From: Sarcocystis neurona
Lineage: Eukaryota > Apicomplexa > Conoidasida > Eucoccidiorida > Sarcocystidae
DNA length: 64,000 nucleotides
Reading direction: 5' to 3'
NCBI GenBank assembly: GCA_000727475.1
Contig: KL647301.1
Span: 434,001-498,000, forward strand
Part shown: piece after piece, positions 33,622-45,400 of the stretch
Numbering within the stretch: the stretch's first letter is position 1
Layout of the letters: each line of letters starts with the position of its first letter
The notes under the pieces: model-generated
Seen by the model: the letters and a program-made list of their open reading frames with translations, nothing else
What the model was told of the DNA's origin: nothing
The model's database searches: none
Translations under genes and position numbers: made by a program

Positions 33622-35039
33622 GCCACAAGCAAAATTCTGTATGTGCTTACGACCCTATGCAACAGCAGTCCCCGGGTGCGCAGCACACGGGACAAAAAGT
33701 TTCTTTGTAGTTCTATAGCGTATATCTACACGCACGTGCAGTACGCACGTCCAACTATGCGCATATGTAGCCATATATATATCCACGTACAGACACGCGT
33801 ACACACACAGACAGATAGCTGTTTTGGTACAAAAATTTCATTTAGGTGTAGACGGCGGGCATGCGGCGTGTCTCTGTGTCTCGCCGCCGTGCATCTCGTA
33901 AGATCCACCTGTTCTCGGCCCCGTTCACCTCTCTCTACATGAATTTGCATTTAACGCCCTCTGGAGAAAGCCAACAGAGAACCCGACGCGTGAAGTTCCG
34001 GAGATTTGCGCGAAAAGGAACTGAAGAAGAATTATGTGAGTGCGCGCCGACGTCAAAGTGGAAAAGGACAAGGAGCGACTGACATATATGCACACCAAGC
34101 AGACGAAGAACTCTATCTGAATATACCAGTTTGTCTGGAGGCGAAAATGGTCGATGAACGAGTTAAAGCAAACGCAGAACTACGAAAATACAGGTCTGCC
34201 TGATAGGGACACAGCGGACGAAGAACGGCTGCAGGGGCGCCCCCCCGGGGACCAAGCCGCAGGCGCACATGCGTAGTAAATTCGTGAGCTTGGTGACACC
34301 AGCACCTCTCCATCTCCCGCTTTTTCTCCTCCTCCTTCTTTTTCTTTTGTTCTTCCTTTGCTCCTTTTCCTTGTCTTCTAGTTCCCCGTGGTTTCTCCCT
34401 TTCTTTCACACCAGATAGAGCCGTCTCCCTCTCGAATCTTGAAGGATATTGCATGAGCCGGGAAAAAGAAGGAACGGCGCCCGCGCGCGCGTCTAATTGC
34501 AGCAGCTTCGCGTCCCGCAAGACACGAAAACCGAAACGAGAAATTCCCCGTTTGACGGCGCTCAGCTGTCTCGTCCTGCATGTCTACGTAGCGAAGAATA
34601 CACACAGCGGCACAGTCGATACAAACGTGTATACATTTCGACAGAGAGAGAGGAGGAGAAATGAAGAAAGTAGAAGAGAAAGACTAGCTTACATTTGTAC
34701 GCATAAGGCCATCACAACAGAGCCGTTTTTATCTGTTTTCTAAACCTCGTGCGGGCGACTTCTCTGTCTCCGCGAATGAAGATGTGCAACTCCTCGGCGT
34801 CCGTGTGCATCCTTGAGAACACGCATGTATGATTGACAGAGTATTTATTCTCTCTGATTTTTCGGGTTCATCCCGGAGAACAGGCTACGGAATCGCAGCT
34901 GCTTCTCCTTTCTGTTCGCTCCCGCACTCCCGTGAGTCGCTGCAGGCGCGTACCGCAGAGAAACGAAGTGTGACGGACGTAGGAAACTTTCCGTTGCCTG
35001 CCTGTGATGTGATGTTCTAAAAATTCAACAAAGAGACGA

Positions 35040-35750
35040 GGTCGTGAGGCCAGGCATCTGTTCGTGCTGCCGCGGTTCCTGCTGCCGCGGGTCCTGCTGC
35101 CGACGTCCCAGTTGTGGCATATTCTGTGTGTCTAATATTCTGCTGCCGCTGCTGCTCCTGCTCCTGCTGCTGTCCTGCTGCTTCTGCGTGCTGCTGTGCG
35201 GCGGGTGACGTCGCGCTGCTTTGCTGGGCTGCCACACAGCAGCTGCAGCGTGAGTGCACCGGATACAAACTTTGCTCTGCTTGCAGCAGCAGGAGCAGCT
35301 GTACGCCAGCAACTGCGTCAGCAGGACTTGCCCAGCAGCAGCAACCGGCGTCTTTTTTGGGGACGCCACCGCACATCAGCGGCAGCAGCCACACTGGCGG
35401 TACCTGTCCAACAGCGGAGTTACAGCAGCAGCAGCAGCGACAGCAGCAGCAAAACAGCGAGCAGCAGCGACAGCAGCGGCAAAAGGGCGAACAGCAGCAG
35501 CAGAAGTAGGAGGTGCAGCCGGAATAGAGGAGCAGCAGCGGCTGTGGAGGAGAAGCAGCAGCAGCACTGTCGGCAGAAGAGGAAACAGCCGCGGCAGAAG
35601 GGAAACCAGCAGCAACGGCAGCAGCGGCGGCTGTGCTTTGTTAGCGGGCGAAGCTGTCCCAACTGCAGCACCACAGCAATAGCAGCAGCAGGGTCGGCAG
35701 AACCAGCAGCTGCAGAGCAACAGCAGCAGCAGCAGGAGCAGTGGTAGCAG
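35040..35750. repeat. CTG tract (35050-35250) switching to CAG tract (35400-35745)
   Basis: The triplet orientation switches at about 35250-35400. Frames of up to 183 codons on + are Gln/Ser/Ala-driven. The 150 bases at the switch could hold a short exon, but none could be phased. Confidence 0.45.
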
Positions 35751-35974
35751 ATACGGGCGTGACCTGCTGCTGTTGTAGCGGCAGGGATCTAGTCAGTCGC
35801 AGCTGCTGCGGGCGCGAAGCATCGCCAACAGCTGCGCTCGATATACAACTGCGTTTAGTACGCCAAGTCACATGGCCGTACACACACGCATGCGTCTATG
35901 TACGTGCCCAAAATCACACTTCCTTTCTTACCCCTCCTTTTAGTCGTCTTCCTATGCAAATCTCCCTCTCTACG

Positions 35975-36265
35975 TCCGTGTATATATATATATATATATA
36001 TACGTATGAATACACACGTCTTTGCCACATATATATATATATATATATATCCATTTTGAACTTATCTACGTATGTATATATATATGTGCATATGCGTATA
36101 CATATATATGTGTGTTCGGTTTGCTGTGCCTCTGTGTATCCGTGTCTGACTTAATACCTGCATTTCACACACAAATGCGTCCCACACACATGCGCACGTA
36201 TCCCGGCGCTGAATATTTACACGTATATACATATTTGCATATATATATATATGTATACACGTATA
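35975..36265. repeat. TATATA/TATATG microsatellite upstream of COG3
   Basis: Several uninterrupted TA runs (35978-36002, 36030-36050, 36238-36253) with TATATG interruptions. Confidence 0.7.
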
Positions 36266-36431
36266 TGGACGTACGTGAGGGTGCCGTGCGTGCTGTGAAG
36301 GAGGAGCTCAGTCGCTTTTTTAGCGTTGAAGAACGGATGAGTACGTCTTCCCCTTATGAAGTAGCAGCGCTGTGTGCATGCAGAGGACTTCTCCGCCATT
36401 TAAAAGCAAACTTCAAGAGAGAAGCAGACGG
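36265..36431 (+). CDS. COG3: Possible COG3 first exon
   Basis: ATG frame [20 protein letters not shown]...ANFKREAD without repeat bias, ending in phase 1 at GTGAAC. Acceptor GGCGTGCAG at 37066 would supply the two missing bases and continue [15 protein letters not shown]. It is not conserved with other COG3 proteins, so it could belong to another transcript. Confidence 0.35.
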
Positions 36432-39400
36432 TGAACGCAGTACGGGTATAGCGTTTGCTGCGCGCGTCTGTGCGGTTTGTTGTGGGGGAGCTGCCACGCA
36501 GCCCCTGCGTCGTCGAGTGTACGTACACCTGAAGCAGTCGCCTCAGCGGCAGCCACGTGGGCCTCATAGAAGCTGCTTCGGCTCACGCCACGTCTCACCC
36601 GCCTATTCTCTTTCTTCTATTTGCTTCCCTTTCCCGTAAAAAGTACCTACCTGCGTTTGTGCGCGCCTATACATATATATATATATATGTATGTCTGCAG
36701 ATAGGTGCAGGCATGCCGGGTGGCTTGATAGGCTCTCCCCACGTATATAACGACTCACATGAATAGCTGTGCCTGCACATGTATACGTGTACCTAAATTT
36801 GATCTAAGTATATATGTTCATGTTGCCATATACACATACATATATATGTGTGGATACATATATGTATGTAGACGAAATACTGGTCTATGTGTATGTGCGT
36901 ATCTCCATACACATACGTATATGTGTGTATGTACGCGTGTTTGTGTATATATATAGGTGAGTATATATTTACGCATATCCTTCTAGCGCTGGGTACACAT
37001 ATACAGATATATAGACATGTACTCTTTTATATGCTTGCGCATGCGTTGAAAGGAGGCGGCGTGCAGCTTCATTTTACTTGTTGAAGAAGAGACGTGCTTG
37101 GGTCGTGAACAACGTGAAGATGAGGGAGGCCCCGGCCTCTGATGTGTTCTTTTCTGCGGCGGCGCAGTTCTCCGTGAAAAACTTCTCTACAGCAGCAGGC
37201 GGAACATTAGCCGGAGCAACAGGGGTGGGAGTAGCAGCAGGCGCAGCACCCGGAAGAACCTCCCCCCGCAGAGCTCCAGCAGCAGGAGCAGCAGCAGCAG
37301 CGCGCAATGCTGTTCCTGTAGCGGCAGGAGACGCAGCGATGGGGGTCGCGCCCCGTTCCTTCGTCCGTCCTCACGCGTTTCCATCTGCTTCTTTTTCTGC
37401 TGCTGCTGCTCCTGCTGCTGCTGCTGCTCCTGCTGCTGCTGCTCCTCCTCCTGCGCCTCTTCTTCGGCCTGCGACTGGCGCTGCTGTTTCTGCCGCTGCG
37501 GGCTCCGGGTCTTCGCAGCGGCCCGCATGCTCGCCTTCAGCAGCAGCAGAACCACCGCCGTCCGCTTCTGCAGCAGCCGGCAGCACACCAGCAGCAGCGG
37601 AGGCAGCAGCAGAGATCGACGAGGAATCCGCTCGTCTGCTGCAGGAGTTCTCCGCGCTTTGGGGGAAGTCGGGCAGCCTCCTTGGCTTCCTCCCCCCCCC
37701 CAGTGCGCGGGATGCTACGCGTGGCGACACCCTGTCGCCGCAGCAAAACGCCCTGCCGCAGCAGAACGTGCAGCAGCAGAAACAACGCGAGAGACTCGGA
37801 AGCAGCAGAGAGGAGTTCCCTTCTGCTGCTGTTGCTGCTGCAGACGCAGAGGAGGAAGAAGAAGGGGCAGCAACGGCGCCCGAAGACGAGTTTTTCCGCT
37901 ATACCCGGGCCTTCTACTTCGAGCAGCAGCGACAGCAAGCGATGCTGCTGATGCAGCCTCTTCAGGAGTGCGTTGGTCTACTCACTGCCCCCTCACTCTC
38001 GTCTTCTTCGACTCCATTCACCAAGGGGGCATCTATCTGTCTGTGTGTCTCCCCCTGCTTCGGGGCCTCTGTTCGTATGTCTCCGTCTCTCTGCATGCAT
38101 GTTGTCTGCCGGTCTGTCTGTCTCTTGTGCGCCTCTCTCTGTCCATCTTCCTCTCTGCATGTCTCTCTCTCTGACTGGCTGTGCACCTCTGTCTCCCTGT
38201 CTCCGCGTCTCCCTCCAATCCGGCCTCGCTGTCTCCGTGTCTCCGTGTCTCCCTCTAATCCGCCCCCGCTGTCTCCGTGTCCCCCTCTCCCCCTGTCTCG
38301 CTGTCTCCGCGTCTCCCTCTGTGTATCGCTGAGTCTGTCTCGCTGTCTCCCTGTCTCCGTGTGTCCCTCTCCCTCCGTCTCCCTCCGTCTCCGTGTCTCC
38401 GTCTCGTTTCTCCCAAATTCATCTCTCTGTGTCCCCCAGCAACTCTGTCTCCCCATCTCCGTGTCTCCTTGTCCCCCTGTCTCGCTGTCTCCGCGTCTCC
38501 CTCTGTGTCTCCCTCTAGCTCGGCCTCGCTGTCCCCGTCTCCCCCTGTGTCTCTCTCCCTCTGTCTCGCTGCCTCCGTCCCTCTCTAACTCGATCCCGCT
38601 GTCTCGCTGTCTCCGTGTCTCCCTCTCCCCCTGTCTCGCTGTCTCCGTCTCTTTGTGTGTCTCTCTGCAATTCGGCCTCGCTGTCTCCACCTCCCTTCTC
38701 CTGCAGGTGTGTGTGTGTTTCGTGTCTGTTGGAAGCCGTTTTCCTCTTTCTCTCGTGTACACGTATGTGTGTGTTTGGGTGTACGTACACCTGAATATCC
38801 ACTCGTAGTGTGATGACACTACTAGGAGGCCCGCGTGGGGACGTCCGTGCTTCTTCCTCGCGTCGTCGTTTGCTTCTTGCTGCTCTCCGTAGGGAGGGCA
38901 GCAGGAGACGCACCTGCGACGCCCTCGTCCTGCGGCATGCGCGCTCCCCCCTCATCCTCGTAGTAGTAGTTGCCGTCTCTCTGCTGCTGCTCTGCCGGGG
39001 GTTATTATTTATTCCGGCCACGTTCTTCTGCGGGTATTTGCTGCTTTCACGAACTTGCTCGACTGTGCGGGGTGAGGCACCACCACTGCTGCGCCTTCCC
39101 CCCCCAAATTTATATTTGGTGAACATCTCTTCGACCGCGTTACCTCTCTGTCACTAAATTGTTAACTTTCACGCCTTCTTTCCCGGGGTTCTATCTCCTC
39201 CTATATCTCTCTCTAAACGTACTACCATCTACACGAATATCTGCTTATGTGTATGCTACGGGTTATACATGTATATACATGTATATTTGTTGCTGCTCAT
39301 ATATATATGTTACGGCTTACACGTATATATATATATATATATATGTTAGGGTTTATATCTAATATAAACGTACCGGCTTGCGCATATACATATGGATATG

Positions 39401-42400
39401 TATTTATATTTGTTACGACTTTATATATATATATATATGTGGTATGAGTTATATGCGTGCTACGACTTATAAATATGCGTATGTATATGTTACGGCTTAT
39501 CTATCTGTCTACCTATCTATCCGTCTATCTATCCTTCTATCTATCTGTCTATTTATCCGTCTATCTATCTGTCTATCTATCCGTCTATCTATCCTTCTAT
39601 CTATCCGTCTATCTATCCGTCTATCTATCCGTCTATCTATCCGTCTATCTATCCGTCTATCTACCCGTCTATCTATCCGTCTATCTATCCGTCTATCTAT
39701 CTGTCTATCTATCCGTCTATCTATCCTTCTATCTATCCGTCTATCTATCCGTCTATCTATCCGTCTATCTATCCGTCTATCTATCTTTCTATCTATCTGT
39801 CTATCTATCTGTCTATCTATCCGTCTGTTTATCTATGTCTCTCTCTCTATATATGTTTGGGACGTATATGACGACTTCTTCGTGTGGGGTTTGTTTGCCT
39901 TTCGTATTGGGTCGATTTGTTGAATAATGCAGGATGTTCGTGTCCGTCTTTTCCCACACACAACGTGTGTCCTCTGTTGATGCCCGTACGTCTCTTCCTC
40001 CTACCTGTCTGTCTCTGTCTCTGGGCAGAAATGAAGAATTTATCGCTTTGTATACTTCTGTGTATTAAACGAGACTCTTGCAGACAGCGACGTGGTGAGT
40101 CTTAGCAGAGAAGTTCCTTTTCGGGAGGAGCGGTGGCTGCAGCTGAGCGGCCGCGAGACTATCGAAGAACGCAAAAACGCCCGAAGAAGAAGAAGTTCTT
40201 CCGGGACGGGCATCTGCGTCTGCCGCTCCCACACCGCATGCACCCCTCCCTCTCTGCCACGCCGTGTACCTGAAAAGGAACATGTATATGTATATATATG
40301 CCAGATACATACACACGAATATATATATATATATATATATATAAATATATGTATACGTACACGCCGTATACATAGAGACTTAAATATATATGTATCTGTA
40401 CATTTAGGTATGCACGCCGTATACGTGGAGATAAATATATTTGTGTATTCAATGTATGGAGACATATATATATGTATTTCTTTCTCTGATAGCCTGCAAC
40501 TGTTGTTGTTGCGGCTTCTGCTGGTGCTGCTCGTGCTGCTGCGGCTCCTACTCCTGCTGCTTAGCTTTCCTTGCCGTTGATGCAGCTGTGGTTGCTGCTG
40601 CGGTTAGTGCTGCTGGAGCTGTTGCTTCTGCGTTCACTTTTTGTGCTGCTGTCGTTGCTCGTGCTGCTGCTCTTCTTCTTCTCGTCCCCGCTGTTGTTGC
40701 TGCCGCCGCGGGTCCTGCGCGACTGCTGCTGCTGCTGTACACGACGTATTGCTGCTGCTGTCGTGCAGGGTGGAGCGGCTGCGGCTGCCCGTGGAGCAGC
40801 TGCTGGAGCGGCTGGAAGGCGCAGAGAAGGAGACCGCGTCATTTACAGCAGCAGAAGATCAAATTCGTGGGTGCACCGCAGGCATGCACAAGGCATGCGC
40901 GCCTCTTATGCGTGAGCAGCTGCAGCTCCACGTAAGCCGCGGCAAGGAAAAGCGTACTACGTATAGGAAGAACAGCAGCAGCAAAACTGCGTGAGCAGCG
41001 GGGCCGAGCAGCGGCCGCGACGTCAGAGCCTCTGCAACAGCCGCAGCTCAGCGACAGCAGAAGGAGCAGCAGAGTTACAGCAGAGCCACAGCAGCAGCTG
41101 CCGCAAAGCAAGAGCGATAGAAGCGAAGCACAGAGCCAGAGCGGCAGTAGCGACACAGGTCAAGAGGAGAGGGAGAGCAGCAGCAGGAGGCGCAGAGCGA
41201 CAGCTGTAACAGCATTAGCAGCAGCGTTAACTCAAGATGGAGCAGCAGAGCCACACACAGACAGCAGCAGCAGCAGCGGAGCCACTGCAGCAGCAGGAGC
41301 AGGAGCCACTGCAGCAGCAAGAGCAGGTCTTGTGCGTCTTCTCGCAAGGTGTATATACAGGGGCTTCACAAATACTTTGTACACACGTACGTCTCTCTCT
41401 TCCGCATCGGGAAAAGTATATTTGTCACCATTTACAAAGAGCCACCGTCAGACGTTCACGTAGAGGTGGGGCAGCGCGGCAGGGAATTTCAGCCGAAAGA
41501 AGAAGCAGCAGCAAAGCAAGGCTGTGCTGTGCCGTAGCTGTGCCGCAGAAGCGCTGCAGCAGCAGCCAGGCGCTACTCCAGCAGACGCGCTGCAGCAGCA
41601 GCAGCTTCACCTGAAGGCCGCAGCAGTTCTCGGCTTTACGCAAAGCGTCGTGTCATCTGCACACCCGCACAGCAGCGAGATGAGCGACAGCAGCAGCTCA
41701 GCCCGGACGAGCGGCAGGAGCAGCGACAGCACCCGTAGCAACAGCAGGAGCAGCCGCAGCAGCACGACCAGCAGCAGCAGGAGCAGCAGCAGCAGGAGCA
41801 GCAGCAGCAGGAGCAGCAGCAGGAGCGGTACCGGCACCTGTGTGCGTGTTTTTTCTCTTGGTCGCTGCCTTTTTCGGCAGGTTTGTCGCCGTGAGCGTCT
41901 CCTTCCTCGTGTAGACGTGTTCACAAGATGTACATACAGATGCTTTGCAGGCACTTCATATATATGCAGTTCTCGTTTCCACCGGTTATACATGCACAGG
42001 TGCTTCTGCGTACACGTACACAAGCGCACCTGCGCGGCGTGTCTGTCTGCCCGCCTGCAGGCCGGGACGTCGCCGTAGATCTTCTGTCGCCGCGATCTTT
42101 CTGCAGGGAGGGAATACTTTCTTTATGGTCCTGCGCTGGTGCCTGAGACCCACGCGTGTCTGCCTAATTTTCTACGTATATCTGCGTGTGTGTGTGTCTG
42201 TGAGTCTTTCATCCGTAGTAATATACTCGCTGCTGCCGCAAACACGTGCAAGCACATATACACGCACGTATCGGTCGGAACAGATCGCTCTGCGTAGAAG
42301 GCATTCTGCGACTGTTTCTGGGGCTGCGTGCTGCCTGGCAAAAACATGCGTTCAGCAAACGATCGAGGAACTGCAGAGAAGCCTGACCTTCTACACGCGG

Positions 42401-45400
42401 ATGAAGGCAGTGCGGCAGCTGCTGGAAGCCCCACATATCGACTTGGCCACGCGCGCAGCAGGTGCAGCAGACGGTCGTGCGGCGCATGCCACCAGCAGCA
42501 GCGGCAGCAGCAGCGGCGGCAGCGGTAGCGGCAGCAGCAGCGGCGGCAGCGGCAGCGGCAGCAGCAGCGGCGGCAGCGGCAGCGGCAGCAGCACGCCTTC
42601 GACGACACGGGACAGCCACCAGCAGCAGCAGTTTCCCTCCGCTCCTCTTCTTTCTGCTTCTCCGGGAGGGGGCGGCAGGAGCAGCAACGGCGCAGTCTTG
42701 ACCGTTTCGTCTTTGACCAACGCCCTGGCCTTTATCGATGACGCAATTCTCTTCTTTTCTCGGCACCCCGGCTACTGCGAGGTGAGTAGACGCTCCCTGC
42801 TGCGAGGAGTTTAGGAGCCGCTGCGGCGGCTGCTGCACCGCCCATGTTTGCTGCCGCTACAGGCTGCGATGTGTTGCTGCGCTGCCGTGGCGAGGCCGCC
42901 GGGGTGTGCTGCTGCTGCCGCTGCTTCTGCTTCGCTGCTCGCCTTCACGTCGTTTGCTGCTCCCGCTGTGCCGTTGCTCTGCTGCCGCTGCTTTTGCTGC
43001 TACAGCGCTGCCGCTGCTGCAGTTGCTGGGCGTGTGCACTGCTGCTGCTGCTGCACCCCCTGCTGCCGTCCCTACGCTGGTGCTGCTGCTCGCACCTCTC
43101 TTTTCCTGCTCCTGCTGCTGCTCGGCTGCTGGCGTACGACTGCTGCAGCGGCGTCTCCTCTCTTCCCCCTGCTACTGCAGCGTCCTCGCCTCTGCTTCTC
43201 CTGCTGTTTCTCCAACCTCCTGCTACTCTTGCTGCTTCACATTCTTTCCCTCTCTCCATATATATCCATACACGCACACACACATGAGTATACATATATA
43301 TATATATGTATATATGTTGATAGTGTGATACTTGGTCGTTCAAAAGCCGAAGCGTCCTGATAACGTATTGCCGTGCCCTGGGCCCGTATACATGTATATC
43401 TTCCTGTTACTTGTATATATGGACACGGCTGTGTATAGGAGGTCTGCTGCTCCCGACTGCTGCAACAACCCACTGCAGGCTCGCAGCTACCTGCGACAGT
43501 ACGAGCAGCTACGGGAAAGAGCGTGCGCCGTTCTTCGGGGGGCCGTTTGCCAAACGCTGCAGGAGTGCGAGCGCACAATAGAGCAGAAGCAGCAGCAGAA
43601 GCAGCAGCAGCAGAAGCAGAAGGTCCAGCAGCAGCAGCTGCCGCAGGAGCAGCTCGTGCAGGAAGAGCAAAAGGAGGAGGACGGGTGGAGGACGCAGCCA
43701 CAGGAGCAGCAAAAGCTGCGGGTCAGGTCAACAGCAGTAGAGGAAGAAGCAGCAGCCGACAGGGATGGCACTGCAGTGGCGCATGCGGCAGGGAGGAGTG
43801 TTGCTGCTTCTGCTTCTGCGCCTCCTGCTTCGGCTGCTGCTGCTGCTCTGGACGTTGCTGCGCTGCATGTACCGCTGCGCCTCGCTGGCGTCTCGCTCAA
43901 ACCGCTCGTTCTGCTGCTCTTCCAGCGGCAGCAGCAGGACGTCCATGAAGCGTACAGCAAGTGAGCCAGGGCTGCTGCCGCTGTTGCTGCCTTGACACGT
44001 ATACACACGTATATGCGTTTATGGACCTACAGGCGTTATTGCTGAGAGGAGGCTTCTTACAGTATTACTACTGCAGAGGTATGCCAGGTGTATTGTTGGT
44101 GGAGTAGAGCGCTGCACGGGCACGAACGAAACAAAGAACCTCTCACGGAGGCCAGGGACGGTCGGTAATCAGCGGCAGCAGCAGGGGTAGCAGCAGCAGG
44201 TATGGCAGCAGCAGCAGGTGTAGCAGCAGCAGCAGGTGTGGCAGCAGCAGCAGGTGTAGCAGCAGCAGCAGGTGTAGCAGCAGCAGCAGGTGTAGCAGCA
44301 GCAGCAGCAGGTGTAGCAGCAGCGGCAGGTGTAGCAGCAGCCGCAGACGTAGCCGCAGCAGCAGATGTAGCAGTGGCAGCAGATGCAGCAGGAGCAACAG
44401 GTGTAACGGCAGCAGCAGGTGCAGCAGCAGCAGCAGGTGCAGCAGCAGCAGCAGGTGCAGCAGCAGCAGCAGGTGCAGCAGCAGCAGAGGCAGCAGCAGC
44501 AGGTGCAGCAGCAGCAGCAGAGGTAGCAGCAGCAGGTGGAGCAGCAGCAGCTGGCGCAGTAGCTGGAGCAGCAGCAGACGGAGCAGCTGCATCAGCAGAT
44601 GCAGCAACAGATGCAGATGTGGCTGCCGCAGCAGGAGCAGTAGCTGGGACAGAGGCAGATGCAGCAGACGCAGAAGAGGACGCAGAGAGAGATGCAGGGC
44701 AAGAGGAGAGCCTCAGCTGTGCTGCCTCTGCTGCTGCTGGTTCACCTTCTACTCCTGTGGTCGCGCTTTGTCCACTGGTAGCTTCGCTGTGTCTTCACTG
44801 CTGCTGCTGCTGCCTCGCGTCGATCAGCGGGTGCCGCTGCTGCTGCTGCTGTGTTTGACTCCCTGCGTGCAACGGCTGCTGCTGCTGTTTGCACTGCAGT
44901 GCGCTGGAGCAGCTGGAAAGCCTGTACGTGGCAAAACGCGTGCGGCTGGTCACTCCCGTCTTCACCAAGGAAGTGAAGGTACCTTCGAAAAAGTTTCTCA
45001 TCTCTCTGTGCCTCTACTTTCCTGTGTCCAAACACATATATACACATAAAAGTCTATCCCTCTCTCTGTGTTTATCACATACTTTTGCCCCTCCACATAT
45101 ATATAGATGTATGTGTGTCTGTATAGCTACCTCTTCGTATGTTTTACATGCGGACTCTGTCTCTCGTCTGATGTTGGGAGAGGTTCTCCGGACCTCTGCG
45201 TGCATGCGTCAGACAAAGTTTTCGTCCGCCCCCCCCCGCAGTTGCTTGTGTGCCGCACAGCGTTTCTTGGAGTCGTCGCAGTGGCAGCAGTGGCCAGCAC
45301 ACTTCACCGGCGGGAAGAGGAGCCGACCCTCTGCATGCAGGTTTTCTCTGTGTGGCCAGAGGACCACTTCTTTCACATGTGTGGATTCGCTACTGGCGTG

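Larger units (their letters stand above)
28571..35030. other. Intergenic or unassigned 6.4 kb
   Basis: Mixed sequence with small TATATG blocks (about 28980, 31970-32070), a CTG patch (31060-31620) and repeat-poor stretches. No gene was identified. Short open stretches with plausible composition are listed separately. Others, such as 30500-30727 (+) and 34006-34203 (+), are too weak to call. Confidence 0.45.

Noticed and set aside
37962..38819. 285-codon minus-strand ORF rich in ETRRQRDR
   Set aside because: Direct translation of the CTGTCTCC minisatellite in a COG3 intron. The same pseudo-protein appears from the sister repeat at 58205-58615.
39340..39352. GTTAGGGTTT, telomere-like
   Set aside because: A single copy only. 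Telomeric arrays of TTTAGGG would be tandem, so this is not a telomere or a significant interstitial repeat.
39378..39923. 181-codon ORF of LSIRLSI repeats
   Set aside because: Product of the 12-bp TCTA array; all frames are open because the period is a multiple of three.
44040..44109. [16 protein letters not shown] frame as a COG3 exon
   Set aside because: Looked like the QQLLNDIHQCYLDQRE segment, but the phase does not fit. The exon at 44900 joins the previous exon exactly and aligns better.
44202..44858. 218-codon AAAAGV protein
   Set aside because: Minisatellite between two COG3 exons that join in phase without it.
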